Part shown: piece by piece, positions 24,509 to 32,104 of the stretch
Position numbering within the stretch: position 1 is the stretch's first letter
Layout: each line of letters opens with the position of its first letter
Assembly (NCBI GenBank): GCA_032250895.1
Contig: JAVVEZ010000003.1
Span: 1-64,000 of the forward strand
Direction: 5' to 3'
DNA: 64,000 nucleotides
DNA from: JAVVEZ01 sp032250895
GTDB taxonomy: Bacteria; Pseudomonadota; Gammaproteobacteria; Pseudomonadales; Pseudohongiellaceae
Made by a program: the position numbers and the translations under genes
Notes under the pieces: generated by a model
Told to the model about the DNA's origin: nothing
The model's database searches: none
What the model saw: only the letters and a program-made list of their open reading frames with translations

Positions 24509-24931
24509 ATGACAATGACTTCTCACCGTCCCTACATGGTCAGAGCGCTTAATGAATGGATTCTTGAGAACAACTGTACCCCCTATATTCTCGTCAATGC
24601 CCACCATAAAGATGTGCAGGTTCCCCAGAACCATGTCAAGGACGGGCAGATAATCCTCAATATTTCCCCGATGGCTGTACAGGGCCTGAGCATTACCAAT
24701 CTCGGGATAGAATTCAATGGTCGCTTCGGGGGGATTCCAACCCGGGTTTTTGTTCCCTGTGCGGCCGTACTTGGAATTTATGCAAAAGAAAACGGGCAGG
24801 GCATGATTTTTGAAGCCGAAGAACCTGTTCCAGAACCCCCTGCCCCCACACTTGAAACCGGCCATGGAGACAGCAGGCCGAAGAAACCGAGAACCCGTGG
24901 CGAACGTCCTTCTCTGCGGGTCGTGAAGTAA
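24509..24931 (+). CDS. sspB: ClpXP adaptor SspB
   Basis: A 140-residue adaptor delivering ssrA-tagged proteins to ClpXP. The folded N-terminal part (1-105) has YMVRALNEWILENNCTPYILVNA and the substrate groove segment INISPMAVQGLSITNLGIEFNGRFGG, with VPCAAVLGIYAKENGQGMIF. A variable linker leads to the short C-terminal ClpX-binding tail GERPSLRVVK. It starts 14 bases after sspA. Confidence 0.96.
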   Translation: MTMTSHRPYMVRALNEWILENNCTPYILVNAHHKDVQVPQNHVKDGQIILNISPMAVQGLSITNLGIEFNGRFGGIPTRVFVPCAAVLGIYAKENGQGMIFEAEEPVPEPPAPTLETGHGDSRPKKPRTRGERPSLRVVK

Positions 24932-25007
24932 GGGAAGCTGAAGACACCAGAGTCATTCAGAGCTTTGAACATCCGGCAGAGACGTTCACACGTTCTTCAA
25001 CGTGCCC

Positions 25008-25589
25008 TTAATTGATATATTCAAATGCCCGCACCACCTTGGTTACCCCGCCGGTATTGCTGACGAGCTCAACCGCCTTGTCAGCTTCCTGCTGTGTCAG
25101 CAGCCCCATCAGATAGACGACACCATTTTCAGTGACGACTTTTATTCTCATGCCGCTGACCTCGTTGTTGGCCAGCATCAGGGTTTTGACCTTGGCCGTC
25201 AACCAGGCATCATTACTGCGGGAAAAGAAGGCGGTGACACCCGCGACCTCGAGTTCGTTATACACTGTCTTGACGCGGCTGTTGGAGGAATTGGCAACCC
25301 GGGTAGCCAGGTTTTTCAGCTCCTGGGAAGGAACCTGCCCCACCAGCAGAACCGTGCCGTTGAAGCTGACAACTGAAATATGGGCGGCTTTCAGGCCGGG
25401 ATCGGCGGCATTCAGATTGACCTGAATCATGGTTTCTATGCTGCTGTCGTCCATCATGGCGCCGGTGCTGCGGCGGCCGGGATTTTCTTCGATGCCATCA
25501 TCGCCGGTGGTGGCGCTGATAACAGTGGCGCAGGCATTGAGCATGACGAGAACACTGAACAGTAAACTGCCACGAAAAAACCAAGTCAT
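25008..25589 (-). CDS. dolP: Outer-membrane BON-domain lipoprotein DolP (YraP)
   Basis: A 193-residue lipoprotein with lipobox MLNAC (Cys20) and two BON domains (about 45-110 and 120-190), which bind phospholipid. TMIQVNLNAADPGLKAAHISVVSFNGTVLLVGQVPSQELK and RIKVVTENGVVYLMGLLTQQEADKAVELVSNTGGVTKVVRAFEYI are clear. In E. coli DolP keeps the outer membrane intact and assists BAM. Its start meets the diaA stop. The order lpoA-yraN-diaA-dolP is the E. coli order. Confidence 0.92.
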   Translation of the reverse strand: MTWFFRGSLLFSVLVMLNACATVISATTGDDGIEENPGRRSTGAMMDDSSIETMIQVNLNAADPGLKAAHISVVSFNGTVLLVGQVPSQELKNLATRVANSSNSRVKTVYNELEVAGVTAFFSRSNDAWLTAKVKTLMLANNEVSGMRIKVVTENGVVYLMGLLTQQEADKAVELVSNTGGVTKVVRAFEYIN

Positions 25590-26182
25590 TATTCCTCTCC
25601 GAAAAGTTGGTTGTCTATCAGATCACAAAGACAATGGATCACCAGCAGATGAACCTCCTGTATTCTGGCCGTGACCGTTGATGGAACACAGATTTCAATA
25701 TCCTGCGCGGTCAGCATATTGCGCATGATGCCGCCTTCATTGCCACAAAGAGCGACAACCGGCATGTCACGGTCATGAGCCGCCTTGATGGCTTCCAGCA
25801 CATTCTCGGAATTTCCGCTGCTTGAAATTGCCAGCAACACGTCCCCGGCCTGTCCCAGTGCCCTCACCTGCTTGGAAAACACCTGCCTGTAGCTGTAGTC
25901 ATTGGCAATGGAGGTCAGGGTGGAGCTATCCGTGGTGATGGCGATGGCGGGCAGGGACGGCCTTTCCCGTTCAAAACGGTTGAGCATTTCCGCAGAAAAA
26001 TGCTGGGCATCACCCGCCGAGCCGCCATTGCCGCAACTGAGAATCTTTTTTTCATCGAGCAGGGCTTTCACCATGGTGTCGGCGGCACTGGCGATGGCTG
26101 GACAAAGTAACGCCATTGCCCGGGTTTTGGTTTCCATGCTGGCAGCAAAAAGTTGTTTAACGCGATCCTGATGCTTCATCAT
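25589..26182 (-). CDS. diaA: DnaA-binding SIS protein DiaA / GmhA-like isomerase
   Basis: A 197-residue SIS-domain protein with KILSCGNGGSAGDAQHFSAEMLNRFERERPSLPAIAITTDSSTLTSIANDYSY, the block shared by DiaA and phosphoheptose isomerase GmhA. Position between yraN and dolP favours DiaA, which stimulates DnaA assembly at oriC; sequence alone does not exclude sugar-phosphate isomerase activity. Two ATGs (26182, 26179) are possible starts and neither has a strong ribosome binding site. A 134-base gap with no feature seen separates it from yraN. Confidence 0.88.
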   Translation of the reverse strand: MMKHQDRVKQLFAASMETKTRAMALLCPAIASAADTMVKALLDEKKILSCGNGGSAGDAQHFSAEMLNRFERERPSLPAIAITTDSSTLTSIANDYSYRQVFSKQVRALGQAGDVLLAISSSGNSENVLEAIKAAHDRDMPVVALCGNEGGIMRNMLTAQDIEICVPSTVTARIQEVHLLVIHCLCDLIDNQLFGEE

Positions 26183-26316
26183 GATACTTGATACTGTGCA
26201 CGCCGCTTGTTTATGAAAAAGCCCGGAAACCTGTTACTGGCACTGGCAGACTGTTATGAACCCGGCGTCTATATTACTGCAAAGTGGCCGAGCTAACCAT
26301 GAACTGTGCCCAGGTT

Positions 26317-26691
26317 TCAGACAAAGGCGTTTTTAAGCCAGTGGAATTCCGGGTTTTGCATATCTCCGCGCAGACCGACGACATCAAAACGGCAGGAAAT
26401 CCGCTCATATAGACCTTTGGAAAGCAGGTAAAGTTTTGCTGCCCGGATAATTTTTCGTTGCTTGCCGGGAGTGACACTTTCTATGCCGCTGCCCCGCTGT
26501 TCCTGCCGGCGATAACGCACCTCGACGAAGACAAGCTGGTCCCGGTCGTGCATGATCAGGTCAATTTCGCCAAGTCGGCAATTGAAGTTTCTCTGGATCA
26601 GCCGCAGGCCGGCTTTTTCCAGATAGGCGAGGGCCAGCGTTTCGTGGTGTCTGCCGGTCTGACGGGTATCAGTGCGGGGAAATTTTTGCAT
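26317..26691 (-). CDS. yraN: YraN family endonuclease-like protein
   Basis: A 124-residue UPF0102 protein. The restriction-endonuclease-like core is visible as GRHHETLALAYLEKAGLRLIQRNFNCRLGEIDLIMHDRDQLVFVEVRYRR, including the E...D...EVR acidic/basic set of the PD-(D/E)XK fold. Biochemical role unknown; the family is almost always next to lpoA and rsmI. It begins 26 bases downstream of lpoA. Confidence 0.93.
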   Translation of the reverse strand: MQKFPRTDTRQTGRHHETLALAYLEKAGLRLIQRNFNCRLGEIDLIMHDRDQLVFVEVRYRRQEQRGSGIESVTPGKQRKIIRAAKLYLLSKGLYERISCRFDVVGLRGDMQNPEFHWLKNAFV

Positions 26692-26717
26692 GGTGGCCTC
26701 CCTGGCCCTGCGCTTCT

Positions 26718-28631
26718 TCAGGGCTCCCTGAGGTTTTCGGCTTTGCCGTTCTCAATCCGTGCCCAACTGAGTTCGCCAATGATATTCCGGTTCTGACCCA
26801 TGCGCAGAACCCCGGTGGCGCCATTGATATAGCCATCCTTCAGGGTTTCCAGTTGTTTGAGGCGGGGATAGAGGCGAAAGGCATCGATGCCAAAGGCCTG
26901 CAACCTTTTATAGAGGCTGTTGTTCTGGGGAAAGAGCGTCTGGATATCCAGACGCAACTCGTCACCGGATGACAGCAACCAGGGGCTTTCGCTGAAAACA
27001 ATGCCGTTGAGATCCTGATCCTGCAAGGGTCTGGATGTACCGGAATAAACATCCTGGGTGGCATAAACGGGAAGGTCGCCAGCAAACAGATAAGCCAGAG
27101 TGGGCTTGATCTGGCGGGCGGCAACGGGCTGGGCAATCAAAAAGATAAAATCAATATCCTGGCGCCGTCTGGGGGTGAAAACCAGAGGGCGGCCAAGCAG
27201 TTTGCTGAGCTGATCGCGACGATAGTTGCTTTTGCCGAGATCAAGCAGGGACTCGATCACGGCAGTGTAGTCGTCGCGAAAAACTTCCTGACTGACAATT
27301 TTGCCGCCCAGTTTTTGCCATTCGTCGATAAAACTCTGGCGCTTGCGACTGTAAAAATCGTCGCCTGCCGTTTCCAGTGGGCTCAGAATGGCCACACGCT
27401 GATGCCCATCCTGCCAGGCTTTATGCGCAACCTGCCGGGCTTCGTTTTCGGGCGACAGGGCAAACTGGTAAAGCACGCGTGATTGTGGCCGGGCACCCTC
27501 CACATTATTGAGCATCAAGGTGGGAACGGACAGACCTCTCGTGGCCAGGAGTTCGGACACATGCTGTTTCTGCAGTGGGCCGATAATCATCTCGGCGCCA
27601 CCAGCTGCGGCCTGATCATAAAGGCTGACAATGTCCGGGGTATTGGTGGTGTCATAAAACTGTATTTCCGGGACCTTGCCGCCAATGGACAGGATGTCGA
27701 AATACGCGCTCATGAAGCTATCGCGAATCACGATGCCGGCCTGGGTTTGCAGGGGCAGCAACAGCGCAATATGGTTTGGGCGTTCCGTCGCCAGGGTATG
27801 CACCATCCGCATTGCCTGGGGTAAATTGAGTGCCGCCGGATGCTGCGCCCAGGTTTGCTGCCATTTTTCCAGTTCAACCACCTGCCGATCCAGGTTGTTC
27901 TGGAAGGCTTTGCCGATCACACCCAATTCAAACCAGCCCTGAAATTCAAAACTGATCGAGGTTGCCGCCAGGGTTCGCAGTTGTTCTGCGGGCAGCGCCA
28001 TCAGGGCCGACCAGATTTTCCCGTAATTCGTTTCGATTTCATCGGCCTGAAAAAGGTGGCTGGCATAGATGAGTTCGCGCACACTTGCGAGATAGTCGTT
28101 GCTTGCCAGGTAGGCGTCTGCACGCAGTAACTGTATGCTTTTTTGGAGTCTGTCGGGAAGTTGGGGCAGCGCAGACAAACGTGGATTGGCAAGTATCGTG
28201 AGGGCGGCCGCAGTTTGTTCGGCCTGCAGGTGAATCGAGGCACGCAAGGACCAGATTTCTGCCGCCAGCGCCAGTTCCAGCCTGTCGGTCCGCAGAGAAT
28301 CCAGAATGGTGGCGGCGTCGTCCGGTCTCCCGGTGTTGACGAGGTAATCGGCAGCCTGCAGATAATATTTTTCAGACTCGGGGCTGGGCTGGGTTTCCCC
28401 CTGTCTGAGCAGCCGTTCCAGGGTGTTCTCATCGGAGCTGCTGGTGTCGGCGGCAATGGTGCCGGGTTCGTCTGGCCTGCGTGTATCCGGCGCCGTGGCA
28501 CAGGCGCTCAGGCCCAGTACCAGCAGCATGGCCATGCCCCGACCTGAAAGAAGCGCATTGATCAGGGCTCTCACCGGGCGCTGGTCAGCGCGAAGTAAAG
28601 GGTGGGCTTGTAAAAATGGCAGCGTGATCAT
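26718..28631 (-). CDS. lpoA: Penicillin-binding protein activator LpoA
   Basis: A 637-residue outer-membrane lipoprotein that stimulates PBP1A. The lipobox LGLSAC follows the hydrophobic GMAMLLVLG. The N-terminal TPR-like domain (about 60-290) leads to a periplasmic-binding-protein-like LppC domain (HIALLLPLQTQAGIVIRDSFMSAYF... through IEFVFLI-type segments), ending TGVLRMGQNRNIIGELSWARIENG. The start MITLPFLQ at 28631 was chosen to give a plausible signal peptide. The open frame reaches a TTG at 28697, but a TATACT (-10-like, minus strand 28691-28686) lies in that extension. It is divergent from rsmI. Confidence 0.9.
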   Translation of the reverse strand: MITLPFLQAHPLLRADQRPVRALINALLSGRGMAMLLVLGLSACATAPDTRRPDEPGTIAADTSSSDENTLERLLRQGETQPSPESEKYYLQAADYLVNTGRPDDAATILDSLRTDRLELALAAEIWSLRASIHLQAEQTAAALTILANPRLSALPQLPDRLQKSIQLLRADAYLASNDYLASVRELIYASHLFQADEIETNYGKIWSALMALPAEQLRTLAATSISFEFQGWFELGVIGKAFQNNLDRQVVELEKWQQTWAQHPAALNLPQAMRMVHTLATERPNHIALLLPLQTQAGIVIRDSFMSAYFDILSIGGKVPEIQFYDTTNTPDIVSLYDQAAAGGAEMIIGPLQKQHVSELLATRGLSVPTLMLNNVEGARPQSRVLYQFALSPENEARQVAHKAWQDGHQRVAILSPLETAGDDFYSRKRQSFIDEWQKLGGKIVSQEVFRDDYTAVIESLLDLGKSNYRRDQLSKLLGRPLVFTPRRRQDIDFIFLIAQPVAARQIKPTLAYLFAGDLPVYATQDVYSGTSRPLQDQDLNGIVFSESPWLLSSGDELRLDIQTLFPQNNSLYKRLQAFGIDAFRLYPRLKQLETLKDGYINGATGVLRMGQNRNIIGELSWARIENGKAENLREP

Positions 28632-28795
28632 GTCTACTGGGGCTTGAAGAGCCGGGATAAAGAAACTGCTTGAATTCGACGTCATAGTATAGCGCAAGCC
28701 TGGCCCAGTACCATGATGATGTCAGCACAGGAAAAAATATGGCAAGATGAGTTCCTGCCAGCCAATGCCGAAGAAACACCAATGGAAATCAGAGG

Positions 28796-29641
28796 ATGAA
28801 CCGTTCTGAACAGGGTTGCCTGTATATTGTTGCCACCCCGATAGGCAATTTGTCCGACATCAGCGAACGTGCGCTTGAAATCCTTGGCAAGGTAGACGCC
28901 ATCGCGGCTGAAGACACCCGTCACAGCAGCCGGCTTTTGCAGCATTTCGCCATTCGCACCCCGATGTTTGCCTTTCATGACTTCAATGAAAAAGGCCGGG
29001 CAGAGGAGGTTCTTGGCCGCCTCCAGCGGGGCGAAAATATAGCGCTTGTTTCGGATGCAGGAACCCCATTGATTTCAGATCCCGGCTACCAGCTTGTGCG
29101 CATCGCCCATCAACACCAGATCCGGGTCGTCCCGATACCCGGCCCCAGTGCCCTGACGGCTGCGCTTTCAGCCTCCGGTCTGCCCTGTGACCGCTTTGTC
29201 TTTGAAGGCTTTCTGCCCAGCAAGGCGGGGCCGCGGGCAAGCCGCCTGGAGGCTCTCAAAAATGAGCGGCGAACATTGATTTTTTACGAGGCGCCACACC
29301 GCATTCTGGAATCCCTGGAAGCCATGAAAAGCTGTTTCGGCGAGACACGTCATGTCGTGCTGGCCCGTGAACTCAGCAAAACCTATGAAACCATCCACGG
29401 TGATGAAGTCGGGGTTCTGCTTGCCTGGCTCAGGGCGGATGCCAATCAGCAAAAAGGGGAGTTTGTGGTTCTGGTGCATGGGGCTGACCGGCAGGAGAGC
29501 GAACTGAGTGAGGAGGCAGGCCGTGTTCTGGCAGTGCTGATGGCTGAACTGTCTTTAAAACAGGCCAGCGCGCTTGCGGCAAAAATCACCGGTATCAAGA
29601 AAAATATCCTGTATCAGGCGGGCCTGGCACAAAAAGGCTGA
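28796..29641 (+). CDS. rsmI: 16S rRNA 2'-O-ribose C1402 methyltransferase
   Basis: A 281-residue SAM-dependent methyltransferase of the tetrapyrrole-methylase fold. LYIVATPIGNLSDISERALEILGKVDAIAAEDTRHSSRLLQHF at the start and VSDAGTPLISDPGYQLVRIA and PIPGPSALTAALSASGLPCDRFVFEGFLPSKAG are diagnostic. It methylates C1402 in the decoding centre. It lies between lpoA (divergent) and the RNase P RNA gene, the usual gammaproteobacterial context. Confidence 0.96.
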   Translation: MNRSEQGCLYIVATPIGNLSDISERALEILGKVDAIAAEDTRHSSRLLQHFAIRTPMFAFHDFNEKGRAEEVLGRLQRGENIALVSDAGTPLISDPGYQLVRIAHQHQIRVVPIPGPSALTAALSASGLPCDRFVFEGFLPSKAGPRASRLEALKNERRTLIFYEAPHRILESLEAMKSCFGETRHVVLARELSKTYETIHGDEVGVLLAWLRADANQQKGEFVVLVHGADRQESELSEEAGRVLAVLMAELSLKQASALAAKITGIKKNILYQAGLAQKG

Positions 29642-29704
29642 ATGCCTGCTCATAAAAAACCAGAAATAGATTGTCTTGACGCGACTCAGCACGTATCTTT
29701 GCGA

Positions 29705-30078
29705 CAGAGTCGGCCAGGTAATCGCTCACCGGATTTCTGATTTCATGGAGTCATCCGGAAATTGGTGCCGGTGAGAGGAAAGTCCGGGCTCCACAGAGCA
29801 AGACGCCAGGTAACGCCTGGGAGGCGCGAGCCTACGGAAAGTGCAACAGAAAATATACCGCCTGTCCTGGTGACAGGTAAGGGTGAAATGGTGCGGTAAG
29901 AGCGCACCGCATGGATGGCAACATCCATGGCATTGCAAACCCCGTCTGGAGCAAGGCCAAATAGGGATCCTGAGGTGCGGCTCGCACTGGATCCGGGTAG
30001 GCTGCTTGAGGTATGCGGCGACGCATATCCCAGATGAATGGTTACCCACGACAGAACCCGGCTTACAGGCCGACTCTA
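29705..30078 (+). ncRNA. rnpB: RNase P RNA (bacterial type A)
   Basis: The 5' segment GAGTCGGCC (29707-29715) pairs with GGCCGACTC (30068-30076) to form helix P1. Between them lie the conserved core GAGGAAAGTCCGGGCTCCACAGAG-type region near 29774-29801, GTGCAACAGAAA, the AAGGGTGAAA stretch and the 3' core with ACAGAACCCGGCTTAC. This is the catalytic RNA that trims tRNA 5' ends. Short open frames inside it on either strand are not genes. rsmI-rnpB-mraZ is a common order. Confidence 0.96.
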
Positions 30079-30083
30079 TCCTT

Positions 30084-30112
30084 ATCCCCCTTCAGGGATC
30101 GTTCTCCTTTTT
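30084..30112 (+). terminator. Probable terminator of rnpB
   Basis: A 5-bp stem ATCCC/GGGAT with a 6-base loop starts 8 bases after helix P1 and is followed by a T-rich run with TTTTT. The stem is short. The rest of the gap up to the mraZ promoter is AT-rich with no gene seen. Confidence 0.5.
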
Positions 30113-30275
30113 CTGTCAGCGCCCGGCCATAACTTAATAAACCACTTTAAGTTGGCAGCATATCCCCCTGTTAAAAAATCAAAATTTACATATTTTTAAT
30201 GCGGGTGTTTTGATCAGATTCATGCTTTTAACGTCATATCCCGCCATGATCCTGGAAAATACGGCCAAATAGTGC

Positions 30276-30304
30276 TTGCGTAAAGGAAAAACCGTGCCTA
30301 TAGT
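30276..30304 (+). promoter_or_regulatory. Promoter of mraZ and the division/cell-wall cluster
   Basis: TTGCGT (30276-30281) and TATAGT (30299-30304) are exactly 17 bases apart. Transcription would begin near 30311, right at the first MraZ box, so repressor binding would cover the start site. Confidence 0.72.
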
Positions 30305-30310
30305 GCCCGG

Positions 30311-30350
30311 AAGTGGCATAAAGTAGAAAAAAGTGGGGATAAGTGGGCAA
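30311..30350 (+). promoter_or_regulatory. MraZ operator: four 10-bp phased boxes
   Basis: Four successive 10-base units start AAGTGG, AAGTAG, AAGTGG and AAGTGG at 30311, 30321, 30331 and 30341. MraZ is known to repress its own operon by binding direct GTGG-type repeats spaced one helical turn apart. The second box deviates (GTAG). The array lies between the promoter and the mraZ start. Confidence 0.82.
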
Positions 30351-30382
30351 ACAGGCAGTCCCTGACTATTGGAGAGCGGACC

Positions 30383-30841
30383 TTGCTGTTTCGTGGTTTG
30401 AATTCAATCAATATTGATGCGAAGGGTCGCATGGCCATGCCTGCCCGCTATCGTGAAATCATTGAGAGACATTGCCAGGGAAAAATGGTGGTGACCATTG
30501 AAGAGGAAGGCGAGTCATTGGTGATCTATCCGATCATTGAATTCGAGGAAATACAGCAAAAAGTAGAAAATCTCTCAAGTTTTCATCCGGTATCAAAGCG
30601 CTTGAAACGGCTTTTTATTGGACATGCCACCGATGTGGAGCTTGATGGCAGTGGCCGGATACTGATCCCCCCGACCTTGCGCGCCTATGTCGGGCTGGAC
30701 AAAAAGGCGGCATTGATTGGCCAGGGTAAAAAACTGGAGTTGTGGGATGAGGACCTTTGGAATGTCAAGAGAGACAAGTGGTTGAAAGAGACAAACAGTA
30801 GCGCGGCATTGTCGGAAGAGCTGCAAAATCTATCTCTTTAG
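30383..30841 (+). CDS. mraZ: Transcriptional regulator MraZ
   Basis: A 152-residue protein with two AbrB-like halves: FRGLNSINIDAKGRMAMPARYRE (about 3-25) and FIGHATDVELDGSGRILIPPTLRAYVGLDKKAALIGQGKKLELW (about 75-118). It forms a ring that binds the boxes just upstream and represses the cluster. The start is TTG, with GGAG ten to thirteen bases upstream; MLFRGLNSI agrees with the family N-terminus. Confidence 0.96.
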   Translation: MLFRGLNSINIDAKGRMAMPARYREIIERHCQGKMVVTIEEEGESLVIYPIIEFEEIQQKVENLSSFHPVSKRLKRLFIGHATDVELDGSGRILIPPTLRAYVGLDKKAALIGQGKKLELWDEDLWNVKRDKWLKETNSSAALSEELQNLSL

Positions 30842-30852
30842 CAGGCAGCATC

Positions 30853-31779
30853 ATGGTTGAGCATCACACAGTACTGGCACGTCAGGCCGTTGATGCATTG
30901 ATAGGAGACAGCAGCGGCTTTTATATCGATGGCACGTTTGGGCGTGGCGGGCATGCGCGGCTGATTCTGGAGCGCCTGTCGGAAAAGGGGCGTTTGTTGG
31001 TGATCGACAAGGATCCGGAGGCCATAGCCGTTGCCAGGCGTGATTTCATCGACGACAAGAGAATAATCATTCAACAGGGTTCATTTGCGGAGATAGCGTC
31101 CTATGCGAATGCACTTGGAAAAGTCGGCGGTGTTCAGGGGGTATTGCTGGACCTCGGTGTCTCCTCGCCGCAACTGGATGATGCCGGCAGAGGTTTCAGT
31201 TTCCTCAAGGATGGCCCGCTGGATATGCGCATGAATCCCGAACAGGGACTCAGTGCCCGGCAGTGGCTGGCGGCAGCGGGTGAAGAGGAGATTGCAAATG
31301 TCATCTACAAGTATGGAGAAGAACGATTTTCAAGACGGATGGCCAGGGCGATTGTGCGCTACCGGGCCGAACATGAGATAAGGTCGACCCTGCAGCTTGC
31401 CGAAATAATCACGGACGCAAACCCTGCCTGGGAAAAGCACAAGCACCCGGCAACCAGAGTGTTTCAGGCCATCAGGATTCACATCAATAACGAGCTGGGC
31501 GATTTGGAAACAGCCTTGGATCAGGTGCTTGAGGTACTTGCGATAAATGGGCGAATGGTCATTATAAGTTTTCATTCGCTGGAAGACCGGATAGTCAAGC
31601 GTTTTATTCAGGCCAAGGTCAAAGGCGATGATTATCCGGTAAGTGTGCCGGTGATGCATGCCCAACTGAAGCCGAGATTGAAAAGCAGAGGGAAGGCCTT
31701 AAAAGTTGAAGCAGAGGAAATTGCCAGGAATTCAAGAGCTCGAAGTGCGGTGATGCGCGTTGCTGAAAAAATAGCCTAG
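30853..31779 (+). CDS. rsmH: 16S rRNA m4C1402 methyltransferase
   Basis: A 308-residue RsmH (MraW). EHHTVLARQAVDALIGDSSGFYIDGTFGRGGHARLIL holds the SAM loop; LLDLGVSSPQLDDAGRGFSFLKDGPLDMRM and IISFHSLEDRIVKRF are diagnostic. It methylates N4 of C1402, the same nucleotide whose ribose is methylated by RsmI encoded 1.2 kb upstream. It begins 11 bases after mraZ. Confidence 0.97.
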   Translation: MVEHHTVLARQAVDALIGDSSGFYIDGTFGRGGHARLILERLSEKGRLLVIDKDPEAIAVARRDFIDDKRIIIQQGSFAEIASYANALGKVGGVQGVLLDLGVSSPQLDDAGRGFSFLKDGPLDMRMNPEQGLSARQWLAAAGEEEIANVIYKYGEERFSRRMARAIVRYRAEHEIRSTLQLAEIITDANPAWEKHKHPATRVFQAIRIHINNELGDLETALDQVLEVLAINGRMVIISFHSLEDRIVKRFIQAKVKGDDYPVSVPVMHAQLKPRLKSRGKALKVEAEEIARNSRARSAVMRVAEKIA

Positions 31780-31789
31780 AGGATGACGT

Positions 31790-32104
31790 ATGGCTGGTCG
31801 TGATAAAGGCGCCAGACAGGATTCCGACATAAGCAAAGGGAGCTGGATAGCTTTCCTGCTTCTGGTTTTGGGGGCAGGGTGGTCCGCCATATCGGTGATT
31901 TATTCGACGCATGAAAGCAGGCAATTATTAAATGAATTGCAGCAGTTAAAGAACAAAAGAAACGATTTGCAAGCTGAATGGGGGCGGCTGCTTCTTGAAC
32001 AGAGCAGTATGGTTTCTCAGGGCCGCATTGAAGCAATTGCTATAGAGGAGCTGGGCATGGAAGTCCCGGCAATGAAAGACGTCGTGGTGATCAAAAGTGA
32101 CTAG
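31790..32104 (+). CDS. ftsL: Cell division protein FtsL
   Basis: A 104-residue bitopic protein. A short basic cytoplasmic part precedes one membrane helix (about 20-40, WIAFLLLVLGAGWSAISVIYS), then a leucine-zipper-like coiled coil (SRQLLNELQQLKNKRNDLQAEWGRLLLEQS). FtsL forms the FtsQLB bridge that activates septal wall synthesis. It overlaps the ftsI start by eight bases. Confidence 0.92.
   Translation: MAGRDKGARQDSDISKGSWIAFLLLVLGAGWSAISVIYSTHESRQLLNELQQLKNKRNDLQAEWGRLLLEQSSMVSQGRIEAIAIEELGMEVPAMKDVVVIKSD

Noticed and set aside
29726..30137. Several 60-107 codon frames around 29.7-30.1 kb
   Set aside because: They lie in the RNase P RNA gene, whose helix P1 and conserved core are clear.
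30311..30350. Short tandem repeats as a CRISPR-like array or microsatellite
   Set aside because: The units are 10 bases, contiguous, and placed on the mraZ start site, which matches MraZ operator boxes.
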